From Akkermansia muciniphila (GTDB lineage: Bacteria > Verrucomicrobiota > Verrucomicrobiia > Verrucomicrobiales > Akkermansiaceae), in the NCBI GenBank assembly GCA_945874895.1, contig CAMCIC010000004.1, forward strand, positions 62,001-126,000: a DNA stretch of 64,000 bases. The letters are read 5' to 3'. The notes under the pieces are model-generated. The model had not been told where the DNA came from, did not search any database, and was given only the letters and a program-made list of their open reading frames with translations. This document shows, one piece after another, positions 1 through 8,169 of the stretch; positions within the stretch are counted from its first letter, which is position 1; the number at the start of each line of letters is the position of its first letter. The translations under genes were made by a program, and so were the position numbers.

Positions 1-102
1 ACGGGCGTAAAAGGACAAGCTCCGGCGCATCACGTCAGCAAAGGTGGTTCTTTCCTCTGCCATGAATCGTATTGCCTGAGATTCCGTCCTGGCGCGCGGC
101 AT
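1..102 (-). CDS. Partial hypothetical protein running off the left edge
   Basis: An open frame enters from the left edge on the minus strand. The first 34 codons, beginning MPRARTESQA, are visible. I prefer the ATG at 100-102 because a GGAGG lies 8 bases upstream of it. An in-frame ATG at 130-132 would add ten residues, and one at 61-63 would shorten the product. The visible part is charged, with no signal peptide or recognisable motif, so no function can be given. It is divergent from the lipoprotein gene at 241. Confidence 0.4.
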   Translation of the reverse strand, partial: MPRARTESQAIRFMAEERTTFADVMRRSLSFYAR

Positions 103-240
103 TCCTGCGACCTCCAGTCGCCCACCAATCATACCGGATTCCGTTGCGTGAAGGATTTGTGAAGGGTCACGACAAAGCATGCCTCACAACGACAGTCGTC
201 TTGACATCGGTATAGGCATTCAGTCAGTCTTGCGCAGTTG

Positions 241-810
241 ATGAAATTCGCGCGCATGTGTCTTGTCCCATTGTTTGCTTTGCTAGGACAAGGTTGCGCT
301 TCGTTGTCGTCTCAAAACTCTTGGCAACAAGCCGTGCAGCGTCATGTGTCCCAACTAGGGTTTCGCAATTGGATCGTCATTGCTGAGGCTTCCTTTCCTG
401 CTTACAGTAGAACGGGCGTACATCAGATTGAAGCGCAAGGTGAAATCCCGGAAGTCATGGCGCAGGTCTTGCAAACCATCGATCAAACCCAGCATGTCAA
501 ACCGAACGTCTACCTCACGCGCGAATTGCGATCGATGGACAATAATACAGCGCCGGGAATCGATGAGTTGAAAAAGAAGAACGATCAAATTCTCGCAGGA
601 ATGGAAGTAGCAAGCTTGGATCAAGAATCTCTTATGAGTTTGGTCGCCGATGCCAACCGCAGCTTTGACGTGCTGGTCATTCGTACCACTTCACCCTTGC
701 CCTACAGTTCCGTTTTCCTCGAACTACAGCCCGGATATTGGGACTCTGATTCCGAACTTGAGTTGAGGAATCGAATCGAACGCGAGCGCAAAAACAAAAG
801 CAAATCATAG
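241..810 (+). CDS. Putative small lipoprotein, unknown function
   Basis: The 189-aa product starts MKFARMCLVPLFALL and has a hydrophobic signal segment ending in GQGC at about residues 16-19. The cysteine suggests a lipoprotein, but the -3 position is Gly instead of the usual Leu, so lipidation is uncertain. The rest is soluble, polar and alpha/beta-like, with no family I recognise. A TTG three bases earlier is also in frame; the ATG is the more likely start. A perfect TTGACA lies at 201-206, but I see no convincing -10 box at the right distance. The next gene starts only 9 bases after the stop, so the two are probably co-transcribed. Confidence 0.7.
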   Translation: MKFARMCLVPLFALLGQGCASLSSQNSWQQAVQRHVSQLGFRNWIVIAEASFPAYSRTGVHQIEAQGEIPEVMAQVLQTIDQTQHVKPNVYLTRELRSMDNNTAPGIDELKKKNDQILAGMEVASLDQESLMSLVADANRSFDVLVIRTTSPLPYSSVFLELQPGYWDSDSELELRNRIERERKNKSKS

Positions 811-819
811 ACATTCCCC

Positions 820-1116
820 ATGAATCAGAGCAAAGAACAACAGATCCGCGCGGAGCGGGAAAAAGCGTGGATTGGTGATGCGGTTCTATGCCTCTTCGCC
901 CGCAAATTCGTTTTGCGCGAGCGCCAATCCATGGATGCCGAGTGGTTTACGCATTTGACCTCCAATGGCTTCCTCAGTGCGCTAGGCAATCCCACCAGCG
1001 TTGAGGCGAAAATCGGCTCCATCTATGGCGAACAAGGACTGGAAGCAGCCTTTGCCTACATGGACGAGACCCTCGTGCCGCTCTTTCGCAAGCAGATCGC
1101 TAAAAAGAAGAAATGA
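820..1116 (+). CDS. RNase III-fold small protein (Mini-III-like)
   Basis: The 98-aa protein has the sequence WIGDAV at residues 17-22, matching the first acidic motif of Mini-RNase III (usually YIGDAV), with Asp20 as the catalytic candidate. Near residue 68 the segment VEAKIGSIYGEQGLEAA resembles the second RNase III motif (usually ADAFEAxxGAIY). The Asp of that second motif is replaced by Thr or Ser. RNase III enzymes process structured rRNA and other duplex RNA; with one metal ligand missing this copy may be weakly active or only RNA-binding. No dsRBD is present. It follows the lipoprotein gene by 9 bases. The fold assignment is fairly secure, the activity is not. Confidence 0.6.
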   Translation: MNQSKEQQIRAEREKAWIGDAVLCLFARKFVLRERQSMDAEWFTHLTSNGFLSALGNPTSVEAKIGSIYGEQGLEAAFAYMDETLVPLFRKQIAKKKK

Positions 1117-1127
1117 GACTCTGGGGT

Positions 1128-2006
1128 TCATTTACTGAATTCAAGGTAGTCTTTCATTTTTTCTAGTGTCTTGGCTCCGATACCCGGCACTCTCAGCAAA
1201 TCTTCGGCACGGCGATAGGGCCTGTGTTTCATGATTTCTTCGGCGCTTTTTTCCCCAATGCCCGGAATGGCAGTCAGTTCTGTTCGGGTAGCCGTATTCG
1301 GATTGATTCGTTTTCCTTGGGGGGCTTTGGCGGAGTCGATGCCAATTTGATCCATGGCTTCCTCTTCGCGCTGCATTTTCCTCTCCGCGGGCAGTTGGTC
1401 GCCATCGGTGATTGCCCAGACGCCGCGTTTGTTGATGGCAGCCTGCAGCTCCCGATCCGCAAGCCCTGCTGCATATTCGCGGGCAGAACGAGCAGGCTGG
1501 TGATAGGTTTCTCTGGTGACTCCGAACGCTCGTGCCAATCCCATGCGCACCAGTTCCTCCGCCACATCCTTGCCGTCCGACGTGACGACAAAAGCATAGA
1601 CGCGCTTGAAGTCGGCATCGCCCCGAGCATCGGACTCGGCAGTGTGAACGGTAAAAGGCTTTTCTAACATTTTCGCCACTTCGGCGGCAGCCTTGGCTCC
1701 ATATGACTTAGCGATTTCCGCCGCGCGTTGCGGGTCGGCATCCACATGAGTGATGCCGAAGTAACTGCGCTGGTGTCTCAGCCTACGACTATCTGTGGCG
1801 TCGCCGATGTGCCACTCGATACAGTCTGCAGCATACAAACGGACGGTGAATGGCTCTGCTCCGGGCGGACACACTTGAAAACTATCTCCATCCGCCCACG
1901 CGGTTTTTTGCAACACACATTGGCGATAGGTTTTCAGCGGTTTGCTTTGCGCGACGAGCGGGGTCTGCAGCAAGCACAGAAACGTGGCGAAAAGAAAATG
2001 TTTCAT
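1128..2006 (-). CDS. Secreted thermonuclease-like protein with C-terminal helix-hairpin-helix domain
   Basis: The 292-aa protein begins with a cleavable signal peptide (MKHFLFATFLCLLQTPLVAQ). Residues about 35-200 form a staphylococcal-nuclease-like domain: DGDSF, TVRLYAADCIEWH where the family usually has VRLxGIDAPE, and RGDADFKRVYAFV. The last 60 residues carry two ComEA-type helix-hairpin-helix motifs, IPGIGEKSAEEI and VPGIGAKTLEKM, which bind DNA non-specifically. The combination suggests an exported DNA-degrading or DNA-binding protein acting in the periplasm or outside. The active-site motif departs from the canonical one, so catalysis is inferred. It is the last gene of the operon that begins with gmk, 30 bases after the preceding gene. 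Confidence 0.8.
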   Translation of the reverse strand: MKHFLFATFLCLLQTPLVAQSKPLKTYRQCVLQKTAWADGDSFQVCPPGAEPFTVRLYAADCIEWHIGDATDSRRLRHQRSYFGITHVDADPQRAAEIAKSYGAKAAAEVAKMLEKPFTVHTAESDARGDADFKRVYAFVVTSDGKDVAEELVRMGLARAFGVTRETYHQPARSAREYAAGLADRELQAAINKRGVWAITDGDQLPAERKMQREEEAMDQIGIDSAKAPQGKRINPNTATRTELTAIPGIGEKSAEEIMKHRPYRRAEDLLRVPGIGAKTLEKMKDYLEFSK

Positions 2007-2036
2007 AGGTGGGTGGGGCAGAGTGCGGAAAAATGT

Positions 2037-2501
2037 TCACCCTTGGCCTGGTGGATGAATGGTGCGAAGGTGATCGATGCCATTGCGTTCGAATTCCGCC
2101 CAGTAGCGTTTTTCCCATTCTACGGTCTGGGCTCGGCGCTGTTCCTCGGTGAGTTGATTCCATGCGTCGAATCCGATGCGTTGCAGCAGATCACGGTCCG
2201 CCAAGCGGATGACCAGTTCTTCCCAGAAGCTTTCTTGGCGGAACTCCTCGTAGCAGGAGAAGAAAAACGATTTTTTCTGGAAATCGTCCGTAACTTGGTA
2301 ATGTTGCTCTGCTTCGTTGAACTCGATCATCTGATTCCACCCGGCGCAGTAAAGATGCTCAAAAATCTTATTTTCCAAACGGTTGATGGCCGCCATATGG
2401 TTTTGGAAAGCAGGGTGTTGATTCCACTCAGCGACCATGGTGGCAAGTGAAAGCAACTCGACGAGCGTCTGCAGTTCGTCATCAGAAAAACGGAAATTCA
2501 T
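2037..2501 (-). CDS. Conserved-looking hypothetical cytosolic protein
   Basis: The 154-aa protein is acidic, rich in aromatic residues (many Phe, Trp, Tyr) and predicted largely helical. There is no signal peptide, membrane segment or motif I recognise. It lies between coaC (23 bases upstream) and the nuclease gene (30 bases downstream), so it is probably translated from the gmk operon. The lack of an alternative overlapping frame of similar quality and the operon spacing support it as a real gene. I cannot assign a function. Confidence 0.65.
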   Translation of the reverse strand: MNFRFSDDELQTLVELLSLATMVAEWNQHPAFQNHMAAINRLENKIFEHLYCAGWNQMIEFNEAEQHYQVTDDFQKKSFFFSCYEEFRQESFWEELVIRLADRDLLQRIGFDAWNQLTEEQRRAQTVEWEKRYWAEFERNGIDHLRTIHPPGQG

Positions 2502-2524
2502 GGGAACGATCGTAGCGTGAGTGA

Positions 2525-3067
2525 TCAGCGATGGGGGAGTTTCGACTCGACAGCATCTAGTATGTCTGTGAGTTCGGCAAGCCTGCCAACACCCTGATAA
2601 CCACAGGCGAGGTCACCCGTGGCAGGCTCTACGAAATGAACGCCATCCGCCTTGAGGACGGCCACATTGCGTTGTGTGGCGGGATGATTCCACATTTTCC
2701 CATTCATAGCGGGAGCTACAATCACAGGAGTCGTTCGAGGAAGGGCAAGATAGGTCGACGTCAAAGGATCGGGAGCCAGTCCATTGGCAAATTCAGCGAG
2801 CAGAGAAGCCGTGGCGGGGGCTACCAAAAAAAGATCGGCCGAGTCTGCCAACTCAATGTGCCCCGGTTTCCAAGACTGGGTTTCATCCTCCCAGGAAACC
2901 AAAACCGGATGACGTGTCAATGTTTGTAGGGTGAGGGGAGTGACGAATTCGCAGGCGCTGTTCGTCATGAGACAACGCACCTGATGACCTCTTTTGACCA
3001 ATTGGGACGCGAGATCGGCCGCTTTGTAGGCGGCAATGGAACCGGAGATACCTAATACGATGTTCAT
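2525..3067 (-). CDS. coaC: Phosphopantothenoylcysteine decarboxylase (stand-alone flavoprotein)
   Basis: This FMN-dependent enzyme decarboxylates 4'-phosphopantothenoylcysteine in coenzyme A synthesis. The 180-aa product shows the HFCD-family marks: GISGSIAAYKA at 6-16, the catalytic His in GHIELADSAD (His70), PAMNGKMW at 119-126 and the substrate-clamp motif GDLACGYQGVGR with Cys155. The protein ends where the CoaB synthetase half of the usual bifunctional CoaBC would start, so it is a free-standing decarboxylase; the synthetase must be encoded elsewhere. Its ATG overlaps the gmk stop by four bases (ATGA, 3064-3067), indicating translational coupling. Confidence 0.85.
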   Translation of the reverse strand: MNIVLGISGSIAAYKAADLASQLVKRGHQVRCLMTNSACEFVTPLTLQTLTRHPVLVSWEDETQSWKPGHIELADSADLFLVAPATASLLAEFANGLAPDPLTSTYLALPRTTPVIVAPAMNGKMWNHPATQRNVAVLKADGVHFVEPATGDLACGYQGVGRLAELTDILDAVESKLPHR

Positions 3068-3681
3068 TTCTTTGGAAGACCATTAGCAGTATCGCGGGAG
3101 ACGCGCAAGCGTTCGGCCACAAGTAAGGACCTAAAGCGAGCGTAATCCTCTTCCCGGGTCGAGGATATGAGGCGGTATTGATACTCGCGCCAATGCGACA
3201 TTTCCCCGATGGCATTTTTCAGACGCAACGCGATGACTTCTTCGCTATCGGTATTGCGCCCCGTCAAACGCGCCACCAATTCCTCATCCGTAGGAGGCAT
3301 GACAAAAAGATCGATCAAGGCGCGACATATTTCCGGATCCTCACAAGAGCGAACCTGAGCTGCCCCTTGGACGTCAATGTCCATCACAACATCCATGCCC
3401 TTTTGGATGAATTGCAAAACCTCTGACTTGAGAGTGCCATACGAATTACCATGCACTGTTGCATATTCCAGAAAGTCGCCCCCATCGATTTTTTTGTCGA
3501 ATTCTTCACGACTGAGAAAAAAGTAATCTCTTCCATCTACTTCGCCCGGACGAGCAGCGCGCGTGGTGCATGAGATCGAGTAATGAGCCTCTCTATCGTC
3601 TGCCAAGCGGCGACAAAGCGTGGTTTTTCCTGACCCGGATGGGCCTGATACTAAAAGAAGGATGCCAGTGCGTGGGGGCAT
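3064..3681 (-). CDS. gmk: Guanylate kinase
   Basis: Guanylate kinase phosphorylates GMP to GDP with ATP in the cytosol. The 205-aa protein has the P-loop GPSGSGKTT near the N-terminus, the GMP-binding TTRAARPGEVDGRDYFF segment, DIDVQGAAQV and the lid arginine region RLTGRNTDSEE. The frame stays open 37 codons further upstream to 3792, but that part is unlike the family; the ATG at 3679-3681 (MPPRTGILLLVSG) gives the usual length. It heads a probable four-gene operon (gmk, coaC, unknown, nuclease). In many bacteria rpoZ lies between gmk and coaBC; it is absent here. Confidence 0.93.
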   Translation of the reverse strand: MPPRTGILLLVSGPSGSGKTTLCRRLADDREAHYSISCTTRAARPGEVDGRDYFFLSREEFDKKIDGGDFLEYATVHGNSYGTLKSEVLQFIQKGMDVVMDIDVQGAAQVRSCEDPEICRALIDLFVMPPTDEELVARLTGRNTDSEEVIALRLKNAIGEMSHWREYQYRLISSTREEDYARFRSLLVAERLRVSRDTANGLPKK

Positions 3682-3759
3682 GCGCGAATTGTGAACGAAG
3701 AACGCTAGCGATGGCAGAAAAAAATCGCCATGCCTCGCATAATCTGCTAGTTGATCGGA

Positions 3760-4443
3760 ATGCAAAACGAATTTTCTCAAGAACCTGCTCACAAAAAAGG
3801 CCTGTCCGCTTGGGCCTGGACTGGGATCGGATGCGGCACAGTGTTGTTGATCGGTCTCATCGTGATCGTCCTATTGCTCGGAGTATGCCATCGCAAATTC
3901 AAGGATTTCAAAAAGGATATGCAGCAGAATCCTGAACGCGCGGCGGCGGAGATGATCATCGAGATCCATCCGGATTTTTCCGTCGTGCACGCCAATGATG
4001 AAACCAAGCAGATGACCATTCGCGAGGACAAAACTGGCCAACAATCGACGTTCTCCTATCGTGACATCGCGGACGGAAAATTTGCCGCGAGCGAACCGGG
4101 GGGAGTGGAAATGAATCTCGGCAACTTCGATCTTTCTTCACTTCCGTCATGGATCGAACTTCCCGCCGATGCCCAAGCGCGCAGCGGTTATCAGTCTCAG
4201 AAATCCGGAAAAACAACTGGCGTAGTAGTCGTCACCACGGAGATGCCGGCGCGCGATGTGCAAAAACACTTTGAAAAATCGTGGGAACGATGGAAAAACT
4301 TTTATGGATCCTCGAACTCCATGACCATGAACGCGGTGGAGACCATTCACATGGAAAGAAAGTCCGATGCCAAATCGATCCATGCTGTGATTCAATCGAA
4401 CGCTGGTGTCACCACAGTGACGGTGACCTACAGTGAGAAGTGA
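3760..4443 (+). CDS. Single-pass membrane protein, unknown function
   Basis: The 227-aa product has a short cytoplasmic N-terminus with lysines, one hydrophobic helix at about residues 17-40 (WTGIGCGTVLLIGLIVIVLLL) and a soluble C-terminal part. The C-terminal region is beta-rich with no motif I recognise. A TTG at 3751 is in frame, but the ATG at 3760 is the better start. The gene is divergent from gmk with a 78-base gap, and convergent with pyc with one base between the two stop codons. No function is assigned. Confidence 0.7.
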   Translation: MQNEFSQEPAHKKGLSAWAWTGIGCGTVLLIGLIVIVLLLGVCHRKFKDFKKDMQQNPERAAAEMIIEIHPDFSVVHANDETKQMTIREDKTGQQSTFSYRDIADGKFAASEPGGVEMNLGNFDLSSLPSWIELPADAQARSGYQSQKSGKTTGVVVVTTEMPARDVQKHFEKSWERWKNFYGSSNSMTMNAVETIHMERKSDAKSIHAVIQSNAGVTTVTVTYSEK

Positions 4444-4450
4444 TTCACTT
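4438..4450. other. 13-base palindrome formed by two convergent stop codons
   Basis: The sequence AAGTGATTCACTT is a perfect inverted repeat around base 4444. Its arms contain the TGA of the plus-strand membrane protein (4441-4443) and the TGA of the minus-strand pyc (4445-4447). Both genes end Lys-stop. No U-tract follows on either strand, so this is not a classical intrinsic terminator. A similar arrangement occurs at 51940-51952. Confidence 0.5.
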
Positions 4451-7400
4451 GACCAAGCGCATCATAAGATCCTTGCTTTCCAGTGTCTGACCCACTTCCA
4501 CCAGAATCTCTTGCACGGTGCCATCGCAGGCTGCCGTAACCGTGGTGAACATTTTCATGGCTTCGAGAGTCAACAGTGGTTCGCCCTCCTTGACCTTGTG
4601 CCCAACACTGACTGCCATACTGGCTACCATGCCCGGCATAGGCGCGGCGATCTGCAAGGGATCTGAGGGATCCGCCTTGACACGAGCTGTGGTGGCCTTG
4701 GCAGCACTCTTGTCTTCTACCTGCACATGGCGGGGGTATCCATTCAGCTCGAATATCGCGGTGCGCTGTCCTGCCGCATCCACTTCCGTAATGTTGTGGA
4801 GTCGAATGAACAGCGTTTTGCCCGCCTCGAGATTGAGGGTTACTTCCTCCTTGGGCTTCAGACCATAAAAGAATGCGGGAGAGGGAAGCACCGCGAGATC
4901 ACTGAATGACTTGCGTGATTTGACGAAGTCCTTGAAGACCTGCGGATACATGAGATACGAGTATAGCTCGTCATCATTTGCCGTTTTGTGGCCAGTGACC
5001 TTCGCCACTTCTGCACGCGTCTTTTCGAGATCGACTTTTTCTGCGCGTTCTCCCGGACGATTGGTAAAGGGCTTCTTGTTGCCGAGAATGATTTTCTGAA
5101 TGTCTTTCGGCCATCCGCCGATCGGCTGACCGAGTCCACCTTGGAGCATGTCGATCACGCTCTCAGGAAAGTTCGTGCCGGGTGGCAGGGCGTGAAGGTA
5201 ATCGCGGGCATCTCCCGGTTTGACGCCTCTTGAAATGAGAAACATGCACATGTCACCAACAACCTTCGATGATGGTGTTACTTTTACGATGTCTCCGAAA
5301 AGCAAATTCACTTCGGCATACATGCGAGCGATTTCTATCCATCGATGGCCAATGCCCATGCTCTCGGCTTGCTCCTTCAGGTTGGTGTATTGCCCACCTG
5401 GCATCTCGTGAAGATAGACTTCCGCCGTACCGTGAGGTTCCGCGGTATCGAATGGTTTGTAGTAAGTGCGGACGTGAGCCCAGTAGTCGGAATACTCATT
5501 GAGAGCATCGAGATCGAGTTTGGTGTCGCGAGGATGATGCTGAAGTGCTGCTACGACGGAATTCAAATTGGGCTGCGAAGTGCATCCGCTCATGCTAGCG
5601 ATGGCCGCATCACAAATGTCCACACCAGTCTCGGCAGCCATGAGGATGGAGCTCGCATTGATGCCTGAGGTGTCGTGCGTATGAAAATGAATGGGGAGAC
5701 CGATTTCCTCTTTTAGAGCCTTCACCAGTTTTTTGGCGGCAAGAGGTCGGCACAAGCCCGCCATGTCCTTGATGCATAGCATGTGGGCTCCCATTCTCTC
5801 TAACTCCTTGGCGAGCTTGACGTAGTAGGTGAGATCATACTTGTCGCGTTTGGGATCGAGGATATTTCCGGTGTAGCAAATCGTCCCTTCACAAAGCGAT
5901 TGAGTCTCCTCGCGGACGGCCGTCATCGCCTCGGTAAGGTTGGGCAAGTAGTTCAAGCTGTCGAAAATGCGGAATATGTCCATGCCGTTTTCGGCAGAGT
6001 GCTTGATGAAACCGCGCACGACATTGTCAGGATAATTGGTGTACCCCACTGCATTGGAACCGCGGAATAGCATCTGGAAAAGAATGTTCGGCACGCGTTC
6101 GCGAAGTTGGCGCAGGCGCTCCCACGGGCATTCCTTGAGGAATCGCATGGCTGTGTCGAACGTAGCGCCGCCCCACATTTCCATGGAAAAAAGTTCTGGT
6201 GTGCGATGAGCCACGGCATCTGCCACAGCGAGCATATCAAAGGACCTCACACGTGTTGCCAAAAGCGACTGGTGTGCATCGCGCATGGTGGTATCCGTTA
6301 AGAGCAGTCGTTTTTGTTTAAGGATCCATTGTGCAAATTTCTCTGGACCCAATGCGGTCAGAAGTTGCTTGGTTCCATCAGCGGGTGGTGTGAGGTGATC
6401 GTAGTTCACACGGGGAGCGGGCGTAAACACGCGATCGCTGATGAAACCTTTGGTGTTGGGATTGCCGTTGACCGTGACATCAGCCAGATAGCTCAAGAGT
6501 TTTGTCGCACGATCCTTCTTCGAAGCGAATGTAAAAAGCTGGGGATTCGTGTCAATAAAACGGGTCGTGGCATCCCCCGCACGGAACTGCGGGTCTGCAA
6601 TCACATTCTCCAAGAAAGGAATGTTGGTCTTCACCCCGCGGATACGGAATTCACGCAAGGCGCGGTCCATGCGATCGAGCGCGATTTGGTAGGTGCGACC
6701 GAAAACCGTCACTTTCACGAGCATCGAATCGTAATATGGAGTGATCACTGCGTTTTGGGTGCCCAGAGCGCCGTCGAGACGAATGCCGAAACCTCCGGCA
6801 CTGCGGTAAGTGAGGATCTTTCCGAAATCGGGAGTGAAATGGTTTTCTGGATCTTCCGTGGTGATGCGGCACTGAATCGCAAAGCCGGATTTCTCCACCT
6901 GATCCTGCCTCGGCAGATCCATCACATCGTCATGCAGGCGATGCCCCATGGCGATCTGGATTTGCGATTGCACGATGTCAATCGCGGTAATTTCCTCTGT
7001 GACCGTATGCTCCACCTGAATGCGGGGATTCATTTCGATGAAATACCAGTCTCCGGAATCTACATCGACGAGGAACTCGACCGTACCTGCGTGGGTGTAG
7101 TTGACCTCACGAGCAATGGCGAGCGATGCGTTGCAAAGACCCTCAATGATGGATGGATCGATGCCATAACTCGGCGCCATCTCAATTACCTTCTGGTGAC
7201 GGCGCTGCACAGAGCAGTCACGCTCGTGCAAATGAAGCACATTGCCGTGTTTGTCGGCCAGAATTTGAACCTCAATGTGCTTGGCTCGTCCGACAAATTT
7301 TTCAAGGAACACAGCTCCGTTGCCGAAGGCTCGCTGGGCTTCCGTTTGCGCCTCTTCCAACAAGGGCTCCAGATCTTTTTCCTCACGCACAACACGCATT

Positions 7401-7924
7401 CCGCGACCGCCACCGCCGAAGGCCGCCTTGATGATCAGCGGAAACCCGATATTTTTGGCTGCCTTGATGGCTTCTTTTCGATCGCTCACCGGCTCGGGCG
7501 TGCCCTGAAGAGTAGGGACTTTCAGTTTTTCTGCGACGTTACGTGCCGCTGTCTTATCGCCCATGCGGTCAAGGATATCGGCGTCCGGGCCGATGAAGAT
7601 GATGCCATTTTTCTCACAAGCGCGGGCAAAGTCTGGGTTTTCGGAAAGGAATCCGTAGCCGGGGTGAATCGCATCGACACCCTTTTCCACAGCGAGTGCC
7701 ACAATGCCATCGACATCGAGATACGCACCGAGTGGACCTTTTTCCTGATTCAGTTGGTAGGCTTCGTCCGCCTTGAAACGATGAGGGCAGAAGCGATCTT
7801 CATAAGCGTAAATGGCAACCGTGCGAATGCCGAGTTCAGTGGCCGCTCGCATCACGCGAATCGCGATTTCAGAGCGGTTGGCGACAAGAAGTTTTTTGAT
7901 AGCGCGGGGCGCGGTTTTGGGCAT
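4445..7924 (-). CDS. pyc: Pyruvate carboxylase
   Basis: This is a full-length, 1159-aa single-chain pyruvate carboxylase. It converts pyruvate, bicarbonate and ATP to oxaloacetate, replenishing the TCA cycle and feeding gluconeogenesis. In order: biotin carboxylase with ATP-grasp (about 8-455; KLLVANRSEIAIRV, GGGGRGMRVV, FIEMNPRIQVEHTVTEE), carboxyltransferase (about 540-820; DTTMRDAHQSLLATR, FHTHDTSG), the conserved PYC/OADA region, and a C-terminal biotinyl domain with EAMKM where Lys1124 is the biotin site. Length and order match alpha4-type enzymes. The gene appears monocistronic, preceded by an 80-base gap after the small lipoprotein gene and convergent with the gene at 3760. Confidence 0.97.
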   Translation of the reverse strand: MPKTAPRAIKKLLVANRSEIAIRVMRAATELGIRTVAIYAYEDRFCPHRFKADEAYQLNQEKGPLGAYLDVDGIVALAVEKGVDAIHPGYGFLSENPDFARACEKNGIIFIGPDADILDRMGDKTAARNVAEKLKVPTLQGTPEPVSDRKEAIKAAKNIGFPLIIKAAFGGGGRGMRVVREEKDLEPLLEEAQTEAQRAFGNGAVFLEKFVGRAKHIEVQILADKHGNVLHLHERDCSVQRRHQKVIEMAPSYGIDPSIIEGLCNASLAIAREVNYTHAGTVEFLVDVDSGDWYFIEMNPRIQVEHTVTEEITAIDIVQSQIQIAMGHRLHDDVMDLPRQDQVEKSGFAIQCRITTEDPENHFTPDFGKILTYRSAGGFGIRLDGALGTQNAVITPYYDSMLVKVTVFGRTYQIALDRMDRALREFRIRGVKTNIPFLENVIADPQFRAGDATTRFIDTNPQLFTFASKKDRATKLLSYLADVTVNGNPNTKGFISDRVFTPAPRVNYDHLTPPADGTKQLLTALGPEKFAQWILKQKRLLLTDTTMRDAHQSLLATRVRSFDMLAVADAVAHRTPELFSMEMWGGATFDTAMRFLKECPWERLRQLRERVPNILFQMLFRGSNAVGYTNYPDNVVRGFIKHSAENGMDIFRIFDSLNYLPNLTEAMTAVREETQSLCEGTICYTGNILDPKRDKYDLTYYVKLAKELERMGAHMLCIKDMAGLCRPLAAKKLVKALKEEIGLPIHFHTHDTSGINASSILMAAETGVDICDAAIASMSGCTSQPNLNSVVAALQHHPRDTKLDLDALNEYSDYWAHVRTYYKPFDTAEPHGTAEVYLHEMPGGQYTNLKEQAESMGIGHRWIEIARMYAEVNLLFGDIVKVTPSSKVVGDMCMFLISRGVKPGDARDYLHALPPGTNFPESVIDMLQGGLGQPIGGWPKDIQKIILGNKKPFTNRPGERAEKVDLEKTRAEVAKVTGHKTANDDELYSYLMYPQVFKDFVKSRKSFSDLAVLPSPAFFYGLKPKEEVTLNLEAGKTLFIRLHNITEVDAAGQRTAIFELNGYPRHVQVEDKSAAKATTARVKADPSDPLQIAAPMPGMVASMAVSVGHKVKEGEPLLTLEAMKMFTTVTAACDGTVQEILVEVGQTLESKDLMMRLVK

Positions 7925-8004
7925 GCAAAAAATTGCTCGATCGTGCGGTGACGATCAAGTCGAAAATCTAGCATCTTTCTCGCTAGTCTAACAGGAAACG
8001 GGAA

Positions 8005-8169
8005 TCAATAGGTGGGTGCTCCGTAAGGATCTGCTGAGCCTCCGCCTCTTTTTTCCTGGATTTTGTTTTTCGTCCAAATCACGCCTTCTTTGGCATCACG
8101 ATACATTCCGATGGCGGTATTGCACGATACGAGCGACAGACAAAAGGCACACAAAGCAAAAATTTTCAT
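8005..8169 (-). CDS. Small lipoprotein, 54 aa (entericidin-like size)
   Basis: Reading the minus strand from the ATG at 8167-8169 gives a 54-residue protein starting MKIFALCAFCLSLVSC, a short signal peptide with a good lipobox (LVSC, Cys16). It continues NTAIGMYRDAKEGVIWTKNK and ends in a Gly/Pro/Tyr-rich tail before TGA at 8005-8007. The layout (tiny, lipidated, amphipathic helix after the Cys) resembles entericidin-type or other small envelope lipoproteins. It lies 80 bases upstream of pyc on the same strand. It falls below usual ORF length cut-offs. Function unknown. Confidence 0.6.
   Translation of the reverse strand: MKIFALCAFCLSLVSCNTAIGMYRDAKEGVIWTKNKIQEKRGGGSADPYGAPTY

Noticed and set aside
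1728-2450. 240-codon plus-strand frame across the nuclease and the unknown gene
   Set aside because: It spans two minus-strand genes and their gap; no features support it.
6314-7951. 545-codon open frame opposite pyc
   Set aside because: It lies antisense within a clearly real enzyme gene; its translation has no domains and follows the codon pattern of pyc.
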